A stretch of DNA of 64,000 nt, taken from Serratia marcescens. GTDB taxonomy: Bacteria; Pseudomonadota; Gammaproteobacteria; Enterobacterales; Enterobacteriaceae. Shown piece by piece: positions 1 through 8,719 of this stretch. Location of the stretch: contig NZ_JARVZZ010000001.1 in NCBI RefSeq assembly GCF_029846115.1, positions 1 through 64,000 of the forward strand, in the 5' to 3' direction. Made by a program: the position numbers and the translations under genes. How positions within the stretch are numbered: position 1 is the stretch's first letter; the number at the start of each line of letters is the position of its first letter. The notes beneath the pieces were generated by a model. The model searched no databases and was not told the DNA's origin. It saw only the letters and a program-made list of their open reading frames with translations.

Positions 1-1
1 C

Positions 2-448
2 CCCACCGCCGCCCGCAACCCCATTCCCTGGCAGCGCAGGCTGCGCAATATCGCCTATCTGCCAAAACGCTCGCTGGTTAAGCGCTTTATGGATGAGGTT
101 ATCCAACCGGCCATGACGCTGGTGCAGGAAGAGCTGAGTAAACAAAACACGCTCAGCAGCATCAACGCCACTGCGGAAGACCGCATTCGTTTCGAGGTCG
201 ATTTGGGCGATGAGCTTAACTTTATCTATGAAGTCAGACTGCGCGGCTACAGTTCGCCGACGTTCGCTCTGGCCGGGCTGGATAACAATGAACAACAAGC
301 CGAGCAGCACAAGTATTATCGCGCGGAGATCTACCTGAAAGAAGGCGGCCAGAACTACGATGTCATGGGCTGGAATCAGGAGCAGTTGATCAACGATATT
401 CTCGACCAGTACGAAAAGCACCTGCATTTCTTGCATCTGGTGCGCTAA
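2..448 (+). CDS. betT: BCCT-family choline transporter BetT, C-terminal fragment
   Basis: The frame is open from the left edge to a TAA at 446-448, so only the last 148 residues are present. They match the long cytoplasmic C-terminal domain that sets BetT-type choline/H+ symporters apart from shorter BCCT carriers; the ending YDVMGWNQEQLINDILDQYE is typical. The transmembrane part lies outside the window. The family imports choline, the precursor of the osmoprotectant glycine betaine, and the C-terminal domain is implicated in osmotic control. A methionine at 89 is internal and not a start. A GC-rich hairpin follows at 455-480. Another BCCT paralogue with the same tail is possible. Confidence 0.8.
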   Translation, partial: PTAARNPIPWQRRLRNIAYLPKRSLVKRFMDEVIQPAMTLVQEELSKQNTLSSINATAEDRIRFEVDLGDELNFIYEVRLRGYSSPTFALAGLDNNEQQAEQHKYYRAEIYLKEGGQNYDVMGWNQEQLINDILDQYEKHLHFLHLVR

Positions 449-454
449 AGGCCG

Positions 455-480
455 ACATGCCGTCCCCAGGGGCGGCATGT
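455..480 (+). terminator. Hairpin after betT, likely terminator
   Basis: ACATGCCG (455-462) and CGGCATGT (473-480) form a perfect 8 bp stem 7 bases after the betT stop. Only a short T-rich stretch follows, so it is a weak intrinsic terminator at best. Confidence 0.5.
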
Positions 481-581
481 ACATTTCTATTGTGCGCTAC
501 GTCTCTATACAGATGCACACCGTCGCTTCGGCTCACACAAGTATGCATAGCCGCTTTAGGCATTCACACATAGCGCCAGAA

Positions 582-896
582 TTAGTGAGCCAACTGGTGG
601 CGGGCTGCCAGTATCCGAATTTGTTTCAAGAAATCCTGTGTCGTTGTTCCCCATAGCTCCGGCAACACATCGTTCCCCCATCGAGCACTGAATTCATCAT
701 CAAGCGTGCCCGAGTATGCCGTTTCAAATTCGACAATATCCGCGATCAAGGTGTCTATCTTCGAGGATGGGTTGTCTTGAAGATAGAAGCCCATAACGCC
801 GGGAAGGGTTGTCGCCCCTGTGATTTCGTAGCTATCCTGCCCGAAATAAATTTGTATCAGATGTTCCAGGGCGGAAAAGTTACCCATTATTTTCAT
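582..896 (-). CDS. CdiI-like immunity protein
   Basis: A 104-residue acidic protein containing HLIQIYFGQDSYEIT near residue 12, an aspartate/glutamate-rich middle and a C-terminal helical segment. This resembles the small immunity proteins of contact-dependent inhibition and polymorphic toxin systems (CdiI_2-like). It lies 9 bases downstream of the RNase A-like toxin gene on the same strand, the usual toxin-then-immunity order, so it probably binds and neutralises that toxin in the cytoplasm. The start has only a weak Shine-Dalgarno; a second ATG lies 3 codons in. The family call comes from sequence resemblance and context; the pairing is inference. Confidence 0.7.
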   Translation of the reverse strand: MKIMGNFSALEHLIQIYFGQDSYEITGATTLPGVMGFYLQDNPSSKIDTLIADIVEFETAYSGTLDDEFSARWGNDVLPELWGTTTQDFLKQIRILAARHQLAH

Positions 897-905
897 CGTG
901 CGATC

Positions 906-1736
906 TCAAAAAGTGGGGTAGGCAGTAAGGATGTAATACGGCTTGCCGTGAAAGACCTCAAAACGTATGACAACCCTAAGGTTGGTCAGCTTGATAGTGT
1001 TCTGCTCGCCACGCCGTAAACCATACCCAATTACACGTCCGGCAGAATAGTTCACGACGAGAGGCGACGAGGGGCGCGTTGAGCTTCCTGCCCAAATTTT
1101 TATCCATTCCTGATTATGTTTCACTGCGCCGGAAATAGCCTCTTCGGCAATACGCACGTTAGTGAATGTTGTTGCTGCCCGCATGGTAGGGATTGTAGCA
1201 AGTCTTTGCACCAATTCATCCGGTGTCTTGGCTATATGCTTCGCAATCGTATGGCCGCCAGGTTTCGCGCCCGTCATAGACTCATGCTCAACCAGTCTCA
1301 CTCTCCCCATACGAACAGAAGCAACGCGCACCGCGCCTATCGCTGCCGCAAACACCAACGGCACTGCAACATCGACCGTAAGCCCTACGTTATAAGCCGT
1401 ATCATCTTCCGCGCCCAACGTTCTAGCCAGTGCAACAGCAGATTGGTAAGTATCAGTGGTTGTTGGTTGGCCAGTAACAATTTGATTGGAGGCGGCTTTG
1501 ATACTATCGAGACTATGGGTACCGACAACGACACAACCAACCTTGGTTAAAAATGTTGGGTCCGGTGCATAACACAGCGCACCAGCACCAATGAGTTCAA
1601 CAACTCCACCAGCAAGCCCCAACCCGCCAAACAGGCGATTACTCAAGGTTTCCCCTTCCGTAACGCTTCTGTCTGACATAACTGCCGCCAGTTGAACCGG
1701 CGAAAGCACAGCGCTTAAACCTTCCTCTGTTGCCAT
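906..1736 (-). CDS. RNase A-like (CdiA-CT type) toxin with hydrophobic N-terminal domain
   Basis: 276 residues. The C-terminal third, from about residue 158, resembles the bacterial RNase A-like toxin domain first described in CdiA-CT of Yersinia kristensenii. It has GGHTIAKH with H167, an arginine 11 residues on (R178), and a terminal TAYPTF with T271 and Y273. This matches the His/Arg/Thr/Tyr active-site spacing reported for that family. The enzyme would cleave RNA in the target cell. Residues 35-60, 62-74 and 116-140 are glycine-rich and hydrophobic and may serve in delivery or membrane passage. There is no signal peptide, filamentous CdiA part, PAAR or VgrG domain, so the export route is unknown. 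A good Shine-Dalgarno (AAGGA) precedes the ATG. Confidence 0.75.
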   Translation of the reverse strand: MATEEGLSAVLSPVQLAAVMSDRSVTEGETLSNRLFGGLGLAGGVVELIGAGALCYAPDPTFLTKVGCVVVGTHSLDSIKAASNQIVTGQPTTTDTYQSAVALARTLGAEDDTAYNVGLTVDVAVPLVFAAAIGAVRVASVRMGRVRLVEHESMTGAKPGGHTIAKHIAKTPDELVQRLATIPTMRAATTFTNVRIAEEAISGAVKHNQEWIKIWAGSSTRPSSPLVVNYSAGRVIGYGLRRGEQNTIKLTNLRVVIRFEVFHGKPYYILTAYPTF

Positions 1737-2163
1737 GATAAATCCTTTTATTGCGGTTCATTTTACATTACGTCCACACTATGCATCTGGTGACAACCAG
1801 CATTTCCGCATCTGATCTTTCATTAGTACGTTCATCCCAGAGTAACCTGAAGTACTTCTTTGTCCAGCATGGTTTAGGTAAAAAACGTATTTAAACATGA
1901 GTTATTTTCTTCTAAAATTTCTAGTCGTTTAAGTTCAAGTTATCATCCGATCATACCCCTACACCAAGCATGAAACGTAATGTAAGAAACCTCATTCCTA
2001 CGTCAAAGCTAGCATGCTGAAATTCAGACTTCGGCTTTGCGAAGAATAATGATAATCTGTATGCTAGGAAAACGCATTCATGGGAATGTCCTCTTTTTTA
2101 TGAAGACACTACTAACATCATGACACGTTAATCAGTGGAAATCCGGTTACCCCTAAAAAGGTA
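1737..2163. other. Intergenic AT-rich stretch, no gene seen
   Basis: 427 bases between the divergent toxin gene and the AT-rich hypothetical gene. It must hold both promoters, but I see no convincing -35/-10 pair, no long inverted repeat and no open frame worth calling. Composition shifts towards AT here and stays so to about 3.3 kb, consistent with acquired DNA. Confidence 0.5.
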
Positions 2164-3249
2164 ATGTTTAATGAGGAATCAAAAGTGGAGAGTGTAAAAG
2201 AATCAATTTCACAAGCTCTAAAAGATCGTTTTACTAACCCATTATGGGGTTATATCGTTCTTTCATGGATAGGTTTTAACTGGCAGAACCTCGCCTGGCT
2301 ATTTATGAGTAAGCAAGATGTTGAAAAAAGAATCGAAATGATTACATCTCAAAGTGGGTTCTACAGCCATTACCTCGTACTTCCAATTATTGCAGGGGCA
2401 ACCTTGGCTGCATTTTCACCATATTTTAAGGTTATACTTTCCATTATACATAAAAAGGCAGAGTATCTGTTGACTAACGTTGAGCGCGATCGTTCCCTAA
2501 ACAATCTACAGATAGAGATTGATATTATGGAGAAAACAGCAGAGCGCAACTTTACTTCACGCCAAGCTGAGGCCAAAGAACAAAAGAGACTAATCGAAAT
2601 TGAAGAAGAACAAAAAAAACTGCCATTCCAAACAGAATCACTTATGAAAGAACACGCTAGCCTAAGCGAAAAAACAAAGGTCCTTAGTGAAGAGGTAGGT
2701 AGTTATACAGCATTGAAAGAAAATTTATTATCTGAGATAGAAGAATTGAAAGCAAAAACCAATAGAATTATTGACATATTTAGAAAGTATAACTCACCAA
2801 GCAATCACGAAGGCATTAAATTATTCATCAATGAAATATCGAAAGAATTTGAAGAAATCGATCTTTTATATCCTTATTCCCAAAAATTAACATCGGTTGA
2901 TGATGCAAAAAAAACTTTGGAAAACATTTCTAAGATATCCCTTGCAGGCTTGAGCCCTCAAAGTGCATTTTCTGAATCCCAATACAAAATGGCTTATGAT
3001 CAGATCCAACAGTCACTGACGCCCCATCCCGACCTTGCAAAGTTAGCAGCTAGTGCTTCTATTGCTTTTAACAGCCCAAGTTTTAAAAAAATTGAAGAGC
3101 TGAGTCGCCAAATAGCAGCCCTTAAAGAAAGCTTTCCACAAATATCATCTCTTTCATCTCAGACATCAGAAGCCCTAAGAGGTCTAACAAACGAAAACAT
3201 TAAAAGCCTTACAAAATATGCAAATCTAGTAAGCACAGAAAAAAAATGA
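2164..3249 (+). CDS. Membrane-anchored coiled-coil protein of unknown function
   Basis: I do not recognise this 361-residue protein. It has two N-terminal membrane segments, about residues 28-48 and 70-96, followed by a highly charged helical region from about 105 to 205 rich in Glu/Lys/Gln that looks like a coiled coil. A less regular soluble C-terminal part follows. The layout suggests an inner-membrane anchor with a cytoplasmic rod. The gene is strikingly AT-rich compared with the GC-rich backbone, a sign of horizontal transfer, and lies beside a toxin locus and tRNA-Gly. The ATG at 2164 has a crowded ribosome site; GTG at 2185, preceded by GAGG, is an alternative start. A phage-defence or island-maintenance role is possible but unsupported. 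Confidence 0.7.
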   Translation: MFNEESKVESVKESISQALKDRFTNPLWGYIVLSWIGFNWQNLAWLFMSKQDVEKRIEMITSQSGFYSHYLVLPIIAGATLAAFSPYFKVILSIIHKKAEYLLTNVERDRSLNNLQIEIDIMEKTAERNFTSRQAEAKEQKRLIEIEEEQKKLPFQTESLMKEHASLSEKTKVLSEEVGSYTALKENLLSEIEELKAKTNRIIDIFRKYNSPSNHEGIKLFINEISKEFEEIDLLYPYSQKLTSVDDAKKTLENISKISLAGLSPQSAFSESQYKMAYDQIQQSLTPHPDLAKLAASASIAFNSPSFKKIEELSRQIAALKESFPQISSLSSQTSEALRGLTNENIKSLTKYANLVSTEKK

Positions 3250-3576
3250 AACTCAAAACTTAATTAAAAATCAACAAAAATAATCGCCTACCATTCAAAA
3301 TTTGAGACTATATTTTTAGCATTGAAAAAATCAATATTAAGACTGAATAGCCACGGGTTTAACAGACACCTCAAAGTCATTTATGGACTGACCCCAGCTA
3401 ACCAAAGCCGAGATACTAGATGGAAACCTGCATCAGGCTCGTATTATCCATCGCAGGAACTGGGCAGCAGAAATCCTGAGATATCTACCTTAAAAAATAC
3501 AGAGACGCGGGAGAATGATATCCCCTCGTGCCTTCATCAATAGACATAACACCGTCACCGCAGGCAATAGAAGCCA

Positions 3577-3765
3577 TTAAGCCCCGTTGGTGGTAACACG
3601 CAAAGCGGAGCGTTAGCGACAGCATCAGTGATCTACTCAGAGCAAGGTCTTATAGGGTAACCGTGTATCCCCTGAAGGGAAGCGTGGCTGAAACGCTGGC
3701 AGAGCCTGCATATCGTGTGCAGGAACGAAAACCACCATGAACCTGTTTAGAGACATGGGGCTTAA
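3577..3765. ncRNA. Candidate structured RNA closed by a 9 bp stem
   Basis: TTAAGCCCC at 3577-3585 pairs perfectly with GGGGCTTAA at 3757-3765 and encloses about 170 bases. Inside are successive small hairpins: TCCC/GGGA at about 3668-3680, AGCGT/ACGCT at 3681-3697, and CCTGCA (3705-3710) with TGCAGG (3718-3723). The nesting suggests an RNA rather than a protein gene. Family unknown: a phage-type antisense RNA or other mobile-element RNA would fit the setting. It also resembles the a1/a2-flanked layout of a retron RNA, but no reverse transcriptase gene is nearby. Strand is undetermined. Confidence 0.35.
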
Positions 3766-3808
3766 ATGCGATTTGCGATGAGATTTTTATAAGTATTTAG
3801 AGCCTACA

Positions 3809-3889
3809 ACGAGGGTTTAGTTTTCTTGTTGTGCTATCGCGGTAGGATGTTGAAGCAACGGCAGGATCGGCTCACATGTTAACCCTCGT
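3809..3889. repeat. Inverted repeat ACGAGGGTT / AACCCTCGT
   Basis: A perfect 9 bp inverted repeat (3809-3817 and 3881-3889) brackets 63 bases just before the tRNA gene. An alternative pairing, ACAAC with GTTGT, exists in its left half. It could be a second structured RNA, an integrase arm site or a remnant of either. Confidence 0.4.
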
Positions 3890-3966
3890 CAAACGGTGAT
3901 GCAGTTAGCGAGAATCAGTTTTCTTAAAGCGCTTAGAGCTCAATGGAGTGATGCATGAGGAAATTT

Positions 3967-4040
3967 TGGAGCGGGTGAAGGGAATCGAACCCTCGTATGC
4001 AGCTTGGGAAGCTGCCGTTCTACCATTGAACTACACCCGC
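3967..4040 (-). tRNA. glyU: tRNA-Gly (anticodon CCC)
   Basis: The reverse complement gives a full cloverleaf: acceptor GCGGGTG/CACCCGC, anticodon arm GCAGC-TTCCCAA-GCTGC with CCC at positions 34-36, T arm AGGG-TTCGATT-CCCT, and an encoded TCCA end. It reads GGG codons. In E. coli glyU occupies the corresponding place upstream of the lysS-prfB block and is a known integration site for islands. The accessory DNA here lies on its 3' side, as expected for tRNA-targeted integration. Confidence 0.95.
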
Positions 4041-4137
4041 ATCGGTGTGCGACAGGCATTATAACCGGTTATCGGCGGCGGGCAAGCGGAGATGGCGCGT
4101 AACTGTCGATGTTTTAAGCGGTTAAGTCCGGTGGGCG

Positions 4138-4168
4138 AAAAAAAACCGGCGCAGTTGCCTGCACCGGT
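4138..4168 (-). terminator. Intrinsic terminator of prfB-lysS
   Basis: On the minus strand ACCGGTGCAG pairs with CTGCGCCGGT around a GCAA loop and is followed by eight T residues, 20 bases after the lysS stop. This is a textbook Rho-independent terminator. Confidence 0.85.
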
Positions 4169-4187
4169 GGTTTCACGCTAAACGGAA

Positions 4188-5705
4188 TTATTTCTGTGGG
4201 CGCATCGCCGGGAACAGAATCACGTCGCGGATGGTATGGCTGTTGGTGAACAGCATCACCATACGGTCGATACCGATGCCCAGACCGGCGGTCGGCGGCA
4301 GGCCGTGCTCCAGCGCGGTGACGTAGTCTTCGTCGTAGAACATCGCTTCGTCGTCGCCGGCGTCTTTGGCGTTCACCTGATCGGCAAAGCGCTGTGCCTG
4401 GTCTTCGGCGTCGTTCAGCTCGGAGAAGCCGTTGCCGATTTCACGGCCGCCGATGAAGAACTCGAAGCGGTCGGTGATTTCCGGGTTAACGTCGTTGCGG
4501 CGCGCCAGCGGCGAAACTTCAGCCGGGTACTCGGTGATGAAGGTCGGCTGAATCAGATGGCTTTCCGCCACTTCTTCGAAGATCTCGGTCACGACGCGGC
4601 CCAGACCCCAGCTCTTCTCAACCTTGATGCCGATGGATTCGGCGATGGCCACCGCTTTGCCCATGTCGGCCAGGTCAGCCAGATCGGTTTCCGGGCGGTA
4701 TTTCTTGATCGCCTCGGTCATGGTCAGCTTCTCGAACGGCTTGCCGAAGTCGAACACTTCGTCGCCGTACTGCACCTGAGAGGTGCCCAGCACTTTCTCG
4801 GTCAGAGTGCGGAACAGGGTCTCGGTCAGCTCGATCAGGTCTTTGTAATCCGCGTAAGCCATGTAGAGTTCCATCATGGTGAACTCTGGGTTGTGACGCG
4901 GAGAAACGCCTTCGTTACGGAAGTTGCGGTTGATTTCGAACACGCGCTCAAAGCCGCCGACCACCAGACGCTTCAGATACAGTTCCGGCGCGATGCGCAG
5001 GTACATGTCGATATCCAGCGCATTGTGGTGCGTGATGAACGGACGCGCGGACGCGCCGCCCGGGATCACCTGCATCATCGGGGTTTCGACTTCCATGAAG
5101 CCGCGTTCCACCATGAAGTTGCGAATAGCCGACATCACCTGAGAACGCACTTTGAAGGTGTTGCGCGATTCTTCGTTGGCGATCAGATCCAGGTAACGCT
5201 GGCGGTAACGGGTTTCCTGATCCGCCAGGCCGTGGAATTTGTCCGGCAGCGGGCGCAGCGCTTTGGTCAGCAGACGCAGCTCGGTGCAGTGGATCGACAG
5301 TTCGCCGGTCTTGGTTTTGAACAGCTTACCGCGCGCGCCGAGGATATCGCCCAGGTCCCACTTCTTGAACTGGTCGTTGTACACGCCTTCAGCCAGATCG
5401 TCGCGCGCGACGTACAGCTGAATGCGGCCGCCCACGTCCTGCAGCGTGACGAAGGATGCCTTGCCCATAATACGGCGGGTCATCATGCGGCCGGCGACGG
5501 TCACTTCTACGCCCAGCGCTTCCAGCTCTTCGTTGTCTTTATCGCCGTACGCGGCGTGCAGTTTGTCGGAGGTGGAGTCGCGACGGAAATCGTTCGGGAA
5601 CGCAATGCCGTTCTCGCGCAGGCCGGCCAGTTTCTCGCGGCGGGACTGCAGTTCGTTATTGAGATCCAGCGCCTGATCGGCGCCCTGTACTTGTTGTTCA
5701 GACAT
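4188..5705 (-). CDS. lysS: Lysyl-tRNA synthetase, class II
   Basis: 505 residues, the full length for enterobacterial LysS. It charges tRNA-Lys with lysine in the cytoplasm using ATP. An N-terminal OB-fold anticodon-binding domain (about 60-150) precedes the class II catalytic core; motif 2 is visible around [20 protein letters not shown] and motif 3 in [13 protein letters not shown] near the C terminus. The start lies 9 bases after the prfB stop, reproducing the E. coli prfB-lysS operon. A strong terminator follows the gene. Confidence 0.97.
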   Translation of the reverse strand: MSEQQVQGADQALDLNNELQSRREKLAGLRENGIAFPNDFRRDSTSDKLHAAYGDKDNEELEALGVEVTVAGRMMTRRIMGKASFVTLQDVGGRIQLYVARDDLAEGVYNDQFKKWDLGDILGARGKLFKTKTGELSIHCTELRLLTKALRPLPDKFHGLADQETRYRQRYLDLIANEESRNTFKVRSQVMSAIRNFMVERGFMEVETPMMQVIPGGASARPFITHHNALDIDMYLRIAPELYLKRLVVGGFERVFEINRNFRNEGVSPRHNPEFTMMELYMAYADYKDLIELTETLFRTLTEKVLGTSQVQYGDEVFDFGKPFEKLTMTEAIKKYRPETDLADLADMGKAVAIAESIGIKVEKSWGLGRVVTEIFEEVAESHLIQPTFITEYPAEVSPLARRNDVNPEITDRFEFFIGGREIGNGFSELNDAEDQAQRFADQVNAKDAGDDEAMFYDEDYVTALEHGLPPTAGLGIGIDRMVMLFTNSHTIRDVILFPAMRPQK

Positions 5706-5714
5706 TTCTATTCC

Positions 5715-6813
5715 TCATAACCCGGCTTTCAAACTTGCCTCAATGAATTTATCCAGGTCGCCATCCAGTACGGCCTGCGTATTACGCGTTTCGACGTTGG
5801 TGCGCAAATCCTTGATGCGGGAGTCATCCAGCACGTAAGAACGGATTTGGCTGCCCCAGCCGATGTCGGACTTGTTGTCTTCCATCGTCTGCTTATCAGC
5901 ATTTTTCTTTTGCATCTCAAACTCGTACAGCTTGGCTCGCAGCTGTTTAAACGCTTGATCCTTGTTCTTATGCTGAGAACGATCGTTCTGGCACTGCACC
6001 ACGATGTTGGTTGGCAGGTGAGTAATACGTACGGCGGATTCGGTTTTGTTGACGTGCTGACCGCCCGCACCGGAGGCGCGGTACACGTCGATACGCAGAT
6101 CCGCCGGGTTGATTTCGATATCGATATCGTCGTCGACTTCCGGGTAGATGAACACCGAGCTGAACGAGGTGTGGCGACGGCCGCCGGAGTCGAACGGGCT
6201 CTTGCGCACCAGGCGGTGAACGCCGGTTTCAGTGCGCAACCAGCCGAACGCGTAGTCGCCGATGATCTTGATGGTGGCAGACTTCAGGCCCGCGACGTCG
6301 CCGTCGGACTCTTCGATCACTTCGGTCTTGAAGCCTTTGGCTTCGGCCCAGCGCAGGTACATACGCAGCAGCATGCTGGCCCAGTCTTGCGCTTCGGTGC
6401 CGCCGGAGCCGGCCTGGATATCCAGGTAGCAGTCGGCGCTGTCGTATTCGCCGGAGAACATACGGCGGAATTCCAACTGATCCAGCTTGCTCATCAGTTG
6501 ATCCAGCTCGGCGACCGCTTCGTTGAAGGTCTCTTCATCGTCGGCTTCCACCGCCAGTTCCAGCAGCCCGCCGACGTCTTCGCCGCCCTGCTCCAACTGC
6601 TCGATGGTTTCAACGATGGCTTCCAGCGCGGCGCGCTCTTTGCCGAGCGCCTGTGCGCGCTCCGGCTCGTTCCAAACGTCCGGCTGCTCCAGCTCGGCGT
6701 TGACTTCTTCTAGGCGTTCCTTCTTGGCATCATAGTCAAAGATACCCCCTAAGAACCGCAGTCCGCTCGGACAGGTCCTGAATTCGGTTTTTTACCGGGT
6801 TAATTTCAAACAT
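5715..6813 (-). CDS. prfB: Peptide chain release factor 2, with programmed +1 frameshift
   Basis: The gene starts at ATG 6813 (MFEINPVKN...) and meets an in-frame TGA at 6738-6736 after 25 codons. Around it is the canonical slippery site, an AGGGGG anti-SD-binding stretch then TAT CTT TGA C. A +1 slip at CTT skips base 6738 and continues in the frame ending at 5715, giving 365 residues. The SPF tripeptide (RKSPFDSGG) recognises UGA/UAA and GAGGQHVN carries the GGQ that triggers peptidyl-tRNA hydrolysis. RF2 abundance autoregulates the frameshift: low RF2 leaves the UGA unread and favours slippage. An ATG at 6596 is internal. lysS follows. Confidence 0.96.
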
Positions 6814-6936
6814 GGTTTCGTTCTTTTACGTTGATGTCGTCGATGGCGGAATGCCATTGGAACCGTTAATTCTAACGGATCCGGGCGGCAGTTTATAGCG
6901 AGTTGGTCAGTTTTTGTGGCGATCGGGAAGGATGCG

Positions 6937-6959
6937 GGGGATTGGAGAGCCCAATCCCC
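6937..6959. terminator. Hairpin between recJ and prfB
   Basis: GGGGATTGG (6937-6945) and CCAATCCCC (6951-6959) form a perfect 9 bp stem with a 5-base loop, 20 bases after the recJ stop. It lacks a T tract, so it may be a weak terminator, attenuator or mRNA-end stabiliser rather than a full stop between recJ and prfB. Confidence 0.4.
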
Positions 6960-6979
6960 GAATTGTGTTCAATTTCGCC

Positions 6980-8713
6980 TCAGCGCGGCCAAAGATGCTG
7001 GATCAGCAGCTGCACGTTGCGGTTGCCGCGAAACTCGTTGACGTCGAGCTTGTAGGCCAGTTCCACCTCGCGCACGCTGCTGTCCGGCCACAGCGTGGTG
7101 TCCACGTTGAACGCGATGCCGTCGAGCAGCGGGCCGCCGCCGAGCGGTTCCACCATCAGCTTCAGGTGTTTCTCGCCCACCAGCCGCTGCTGCAGAATGC
7201 GGAACTTGCCGTCGAAGGTCGGTTCCGGGAACGCCTGCCCCCAGGGGCCCCCCTCGCGCAGCAGCTCCGCCGTCGTCAGCGACAACTCCTGCATCGCCAG
7301 TTCGCCGTCGGACCAGATCACCCCTTCCAGCATCGCCGGATCGAGCCATTCCCCCACCAGCTCGCCGAAGCGCTGGCGGAACTCGTCAAACCTGGCCTCT
7401 TCCAGCGACAGCCCGGCCGCCATCGCGTGGCCGCCGAACTTCATCATCAGCCCGGGGTTCAGCATATCCAGCCGCTCCAGCGCGTCGCGCATGTGCAGTC
7501 CGGGCACCGAACGGCCGGAGCCTTTCAGGATGCCGTCGCCCGCCGGCGCGAACGCGATCACCGGACGGTGGAAACGCTCTTTGATACGTGAAGCGAGGAT
7601 GCCCACCACGCCCTGGTGCCATTCCGGGTGATACATCGCCAGCCCGTAAGGCAGCTCGGTGCTGGTACGCTCCAACTGGTCGCACAGCTGCAAGGCTTCC
7701 ACCTGCATGCCCTGCTCTATCTCGCGTCGCGTCTGATTCAGCGCGTCGAGATCGTTGGCCAGCATGCGCGCCTGCGCAATGTCGTCGCTCAGCAGCAGCG
7801 CCACGCCGATCGACATATCGTCCAGCCTGCCGGCGGCGTTGAGACGCGGGCCGAGGGCAAAGCCGAGATCGTTGGCCGCCAGTTGGCGGGCATCGCGGTT
7901 GGCCACTTCAAGCAGCGCGCGGATGCCCGGTCGGCATTTGCCGGCGCGGATGCGGTTTAACCCCTGATACACCAGAATGCGGTTGTTGGCATCCAGCGGC
8001 ACCACGTCGGCCACGGTGCCGAGCGCCACCAGATCCAGCAGTTCAGCCAGATTGGGCATCGCCAGCGCGCGCTGCTCGAACCAGCCGCTGTCCCGCAGTC
8101 GGGCGCGCAGCGCCAGCATCAGGTAGAACGCGACGCCCACCCCGGCCAGCGATTTGGACGGGAAACCGCAGCCGCGCAGATTAGGATTGACGATCGCTTC
8201 GGCCGCCGGCAGGGTCTCACCCGGCAGGTGGTGATCGGTCACCAACACCTGCATCCCCTTGGCGTGCGCCACATCGACGCCGGCATGGGAGGAGATGCCG
8301 TTATCGACGGTGACGATCAGCTCCGCGCCGCGCGCCGCCGCCTGCTCCACCACTTCGGGGCTCAGGCCGTAGCCGTCTTCAAAGCGGTTCGGCACCAGGT
8401 AGTCGACGGCTGCGCCGCCCATGCTGCGCAGCGCCAGCACCGTCAGCGCGGTGCTGGTAGCGCCGTCGGCGTCGAAATCGCCCACAACCATAATGCGGCG
8501 GCCGTCGGCCAGCGCCTGTTGCAGCAGGCTGACGGCGGCGTCGATGCCGTCCAATTGTTGCCAGGGCAGCATGCCCTTGACGCCGCGCTCCAGCTCCTGC
8601 TCACCCTGCACGCCGCGCAGGGCGTAAAGCCGACGCAGCAGCGGCGGCAAACTGGCGGGCAGATGCGTGTCGTCCGCCGCCGGGCGGCGGCGTAGTTGCG
8701 TTTTAATACTCAC
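6980..8713 (-). CDS. recJ: Single-stranded-DNA-specific 5'-3' exonuclease RecJ
   Basis: 577 residues, the usual RecJ length. DHH-superfamily motifs are clear: VGDFDADGATST near residue 76, VTVDNG near 134 and VTDHH near 158 bind the metal ions, and GGHAMAAG near 423 is the DHHA1 motif. RecJ degrades single-stranded DNA in RecF-pathway recombination, mismatch repair and base-excision repair. The start codon is GTG, 6 bases after the dsbC stop, with little Shine-Dalgarno, suggesting coupling within an xerD-dsbC-recJ operon as in E. coli. Confidence 0.97.
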   Translation of the reverse strand: MSIKTQLRRRPAADDTHLPASLPPLLRRLYALRGVQGEQELERGVKGMLPWQQLDGIDAAVSLLQQALADGRRIMVVGDFDADGATSTALTVLALRSMGGAAVDYLVPNRFEDGYGLSPEVVEQAAARGAELIVTVDNGISSHAGVDVAHAKGMQVLVTDHHLPGETLPAAEAIVNPNLRGCGFPSKSLAGVGVAFYLMLALRARLRDSGWFEQRALAMPNLAELLDLVALGTVADVVPLDANNRILVYQGLNRIRAGKCRPGIRALLEVANRDARQLAANDLGFALGPRLNAAGRLDDMSIGVALLLSDDIAQARMLANDLDALNQTRREIEQGMQVEALQLCDQLERTSTELPYGLAMYHPEWHQGVVGILASRIKERFHRPVIAFAPAGDGILKGSGRSVPGLHMRDALERLDMLNPGLMMKFGGHAMAAGLSLEEARFDEFRQRFGELVGEWLDPAMLEGVIWSDGELAMQELSLTTAELLREGGPWGQAFPEPTFDGKFRILQQRLVGEKHLKLMVEPLGGGPLLDGIAFNVDTTLWPDSSVREVELAYKLDVNEFRGNRNVQLLIQHLWPR

Positions 8714-8719
8714 CGGCGA

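Larger units (their letters stand above)
3250..3966. other. 717-base stretch without a convincing gene; structured remnant
   Basis: Between the AT-rich gene and tRNA-Gly there is one 73-codon frame with a TTG start (3322-3543) and no Shine-Dalgarno, which I do not accept as a gene. The rest holds two large inverted repeats (3577-3765 and 3809-3889), listed separately. No integrase or transposase frame and no copy of the tRNA 3' end was found. It reads like the eroded edge of an element that once used the tRNA as integration site. Confidence 0.5.

Noticed and set aside
3322..3543. 73-codon frame with TTG start near tRNA-Gly
   Set aside because: No Shine-Dalgarno, no family resemblance, and it lies in a stretch that otherwise looks non-coding.
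3577..3765. Retron msr-msd RNA
   Set aside because: The outer inverted repeat is suggestive, but no reverse transcriptase gene or msr branch-site context is present nearby.
449..3966. Direct repeat of the tRNA-Gly 3' end marking an island border
   Set aside because: No second copy of the GGGTTCGATTCCCT segment was found in the region.
4236..5720. 494-codon frame on the strand opposite lysS
   Set aside because: Antisense shadow of a GC-rich gene; no ribosome site and no recognisable domains, while lysS is unmistakable.
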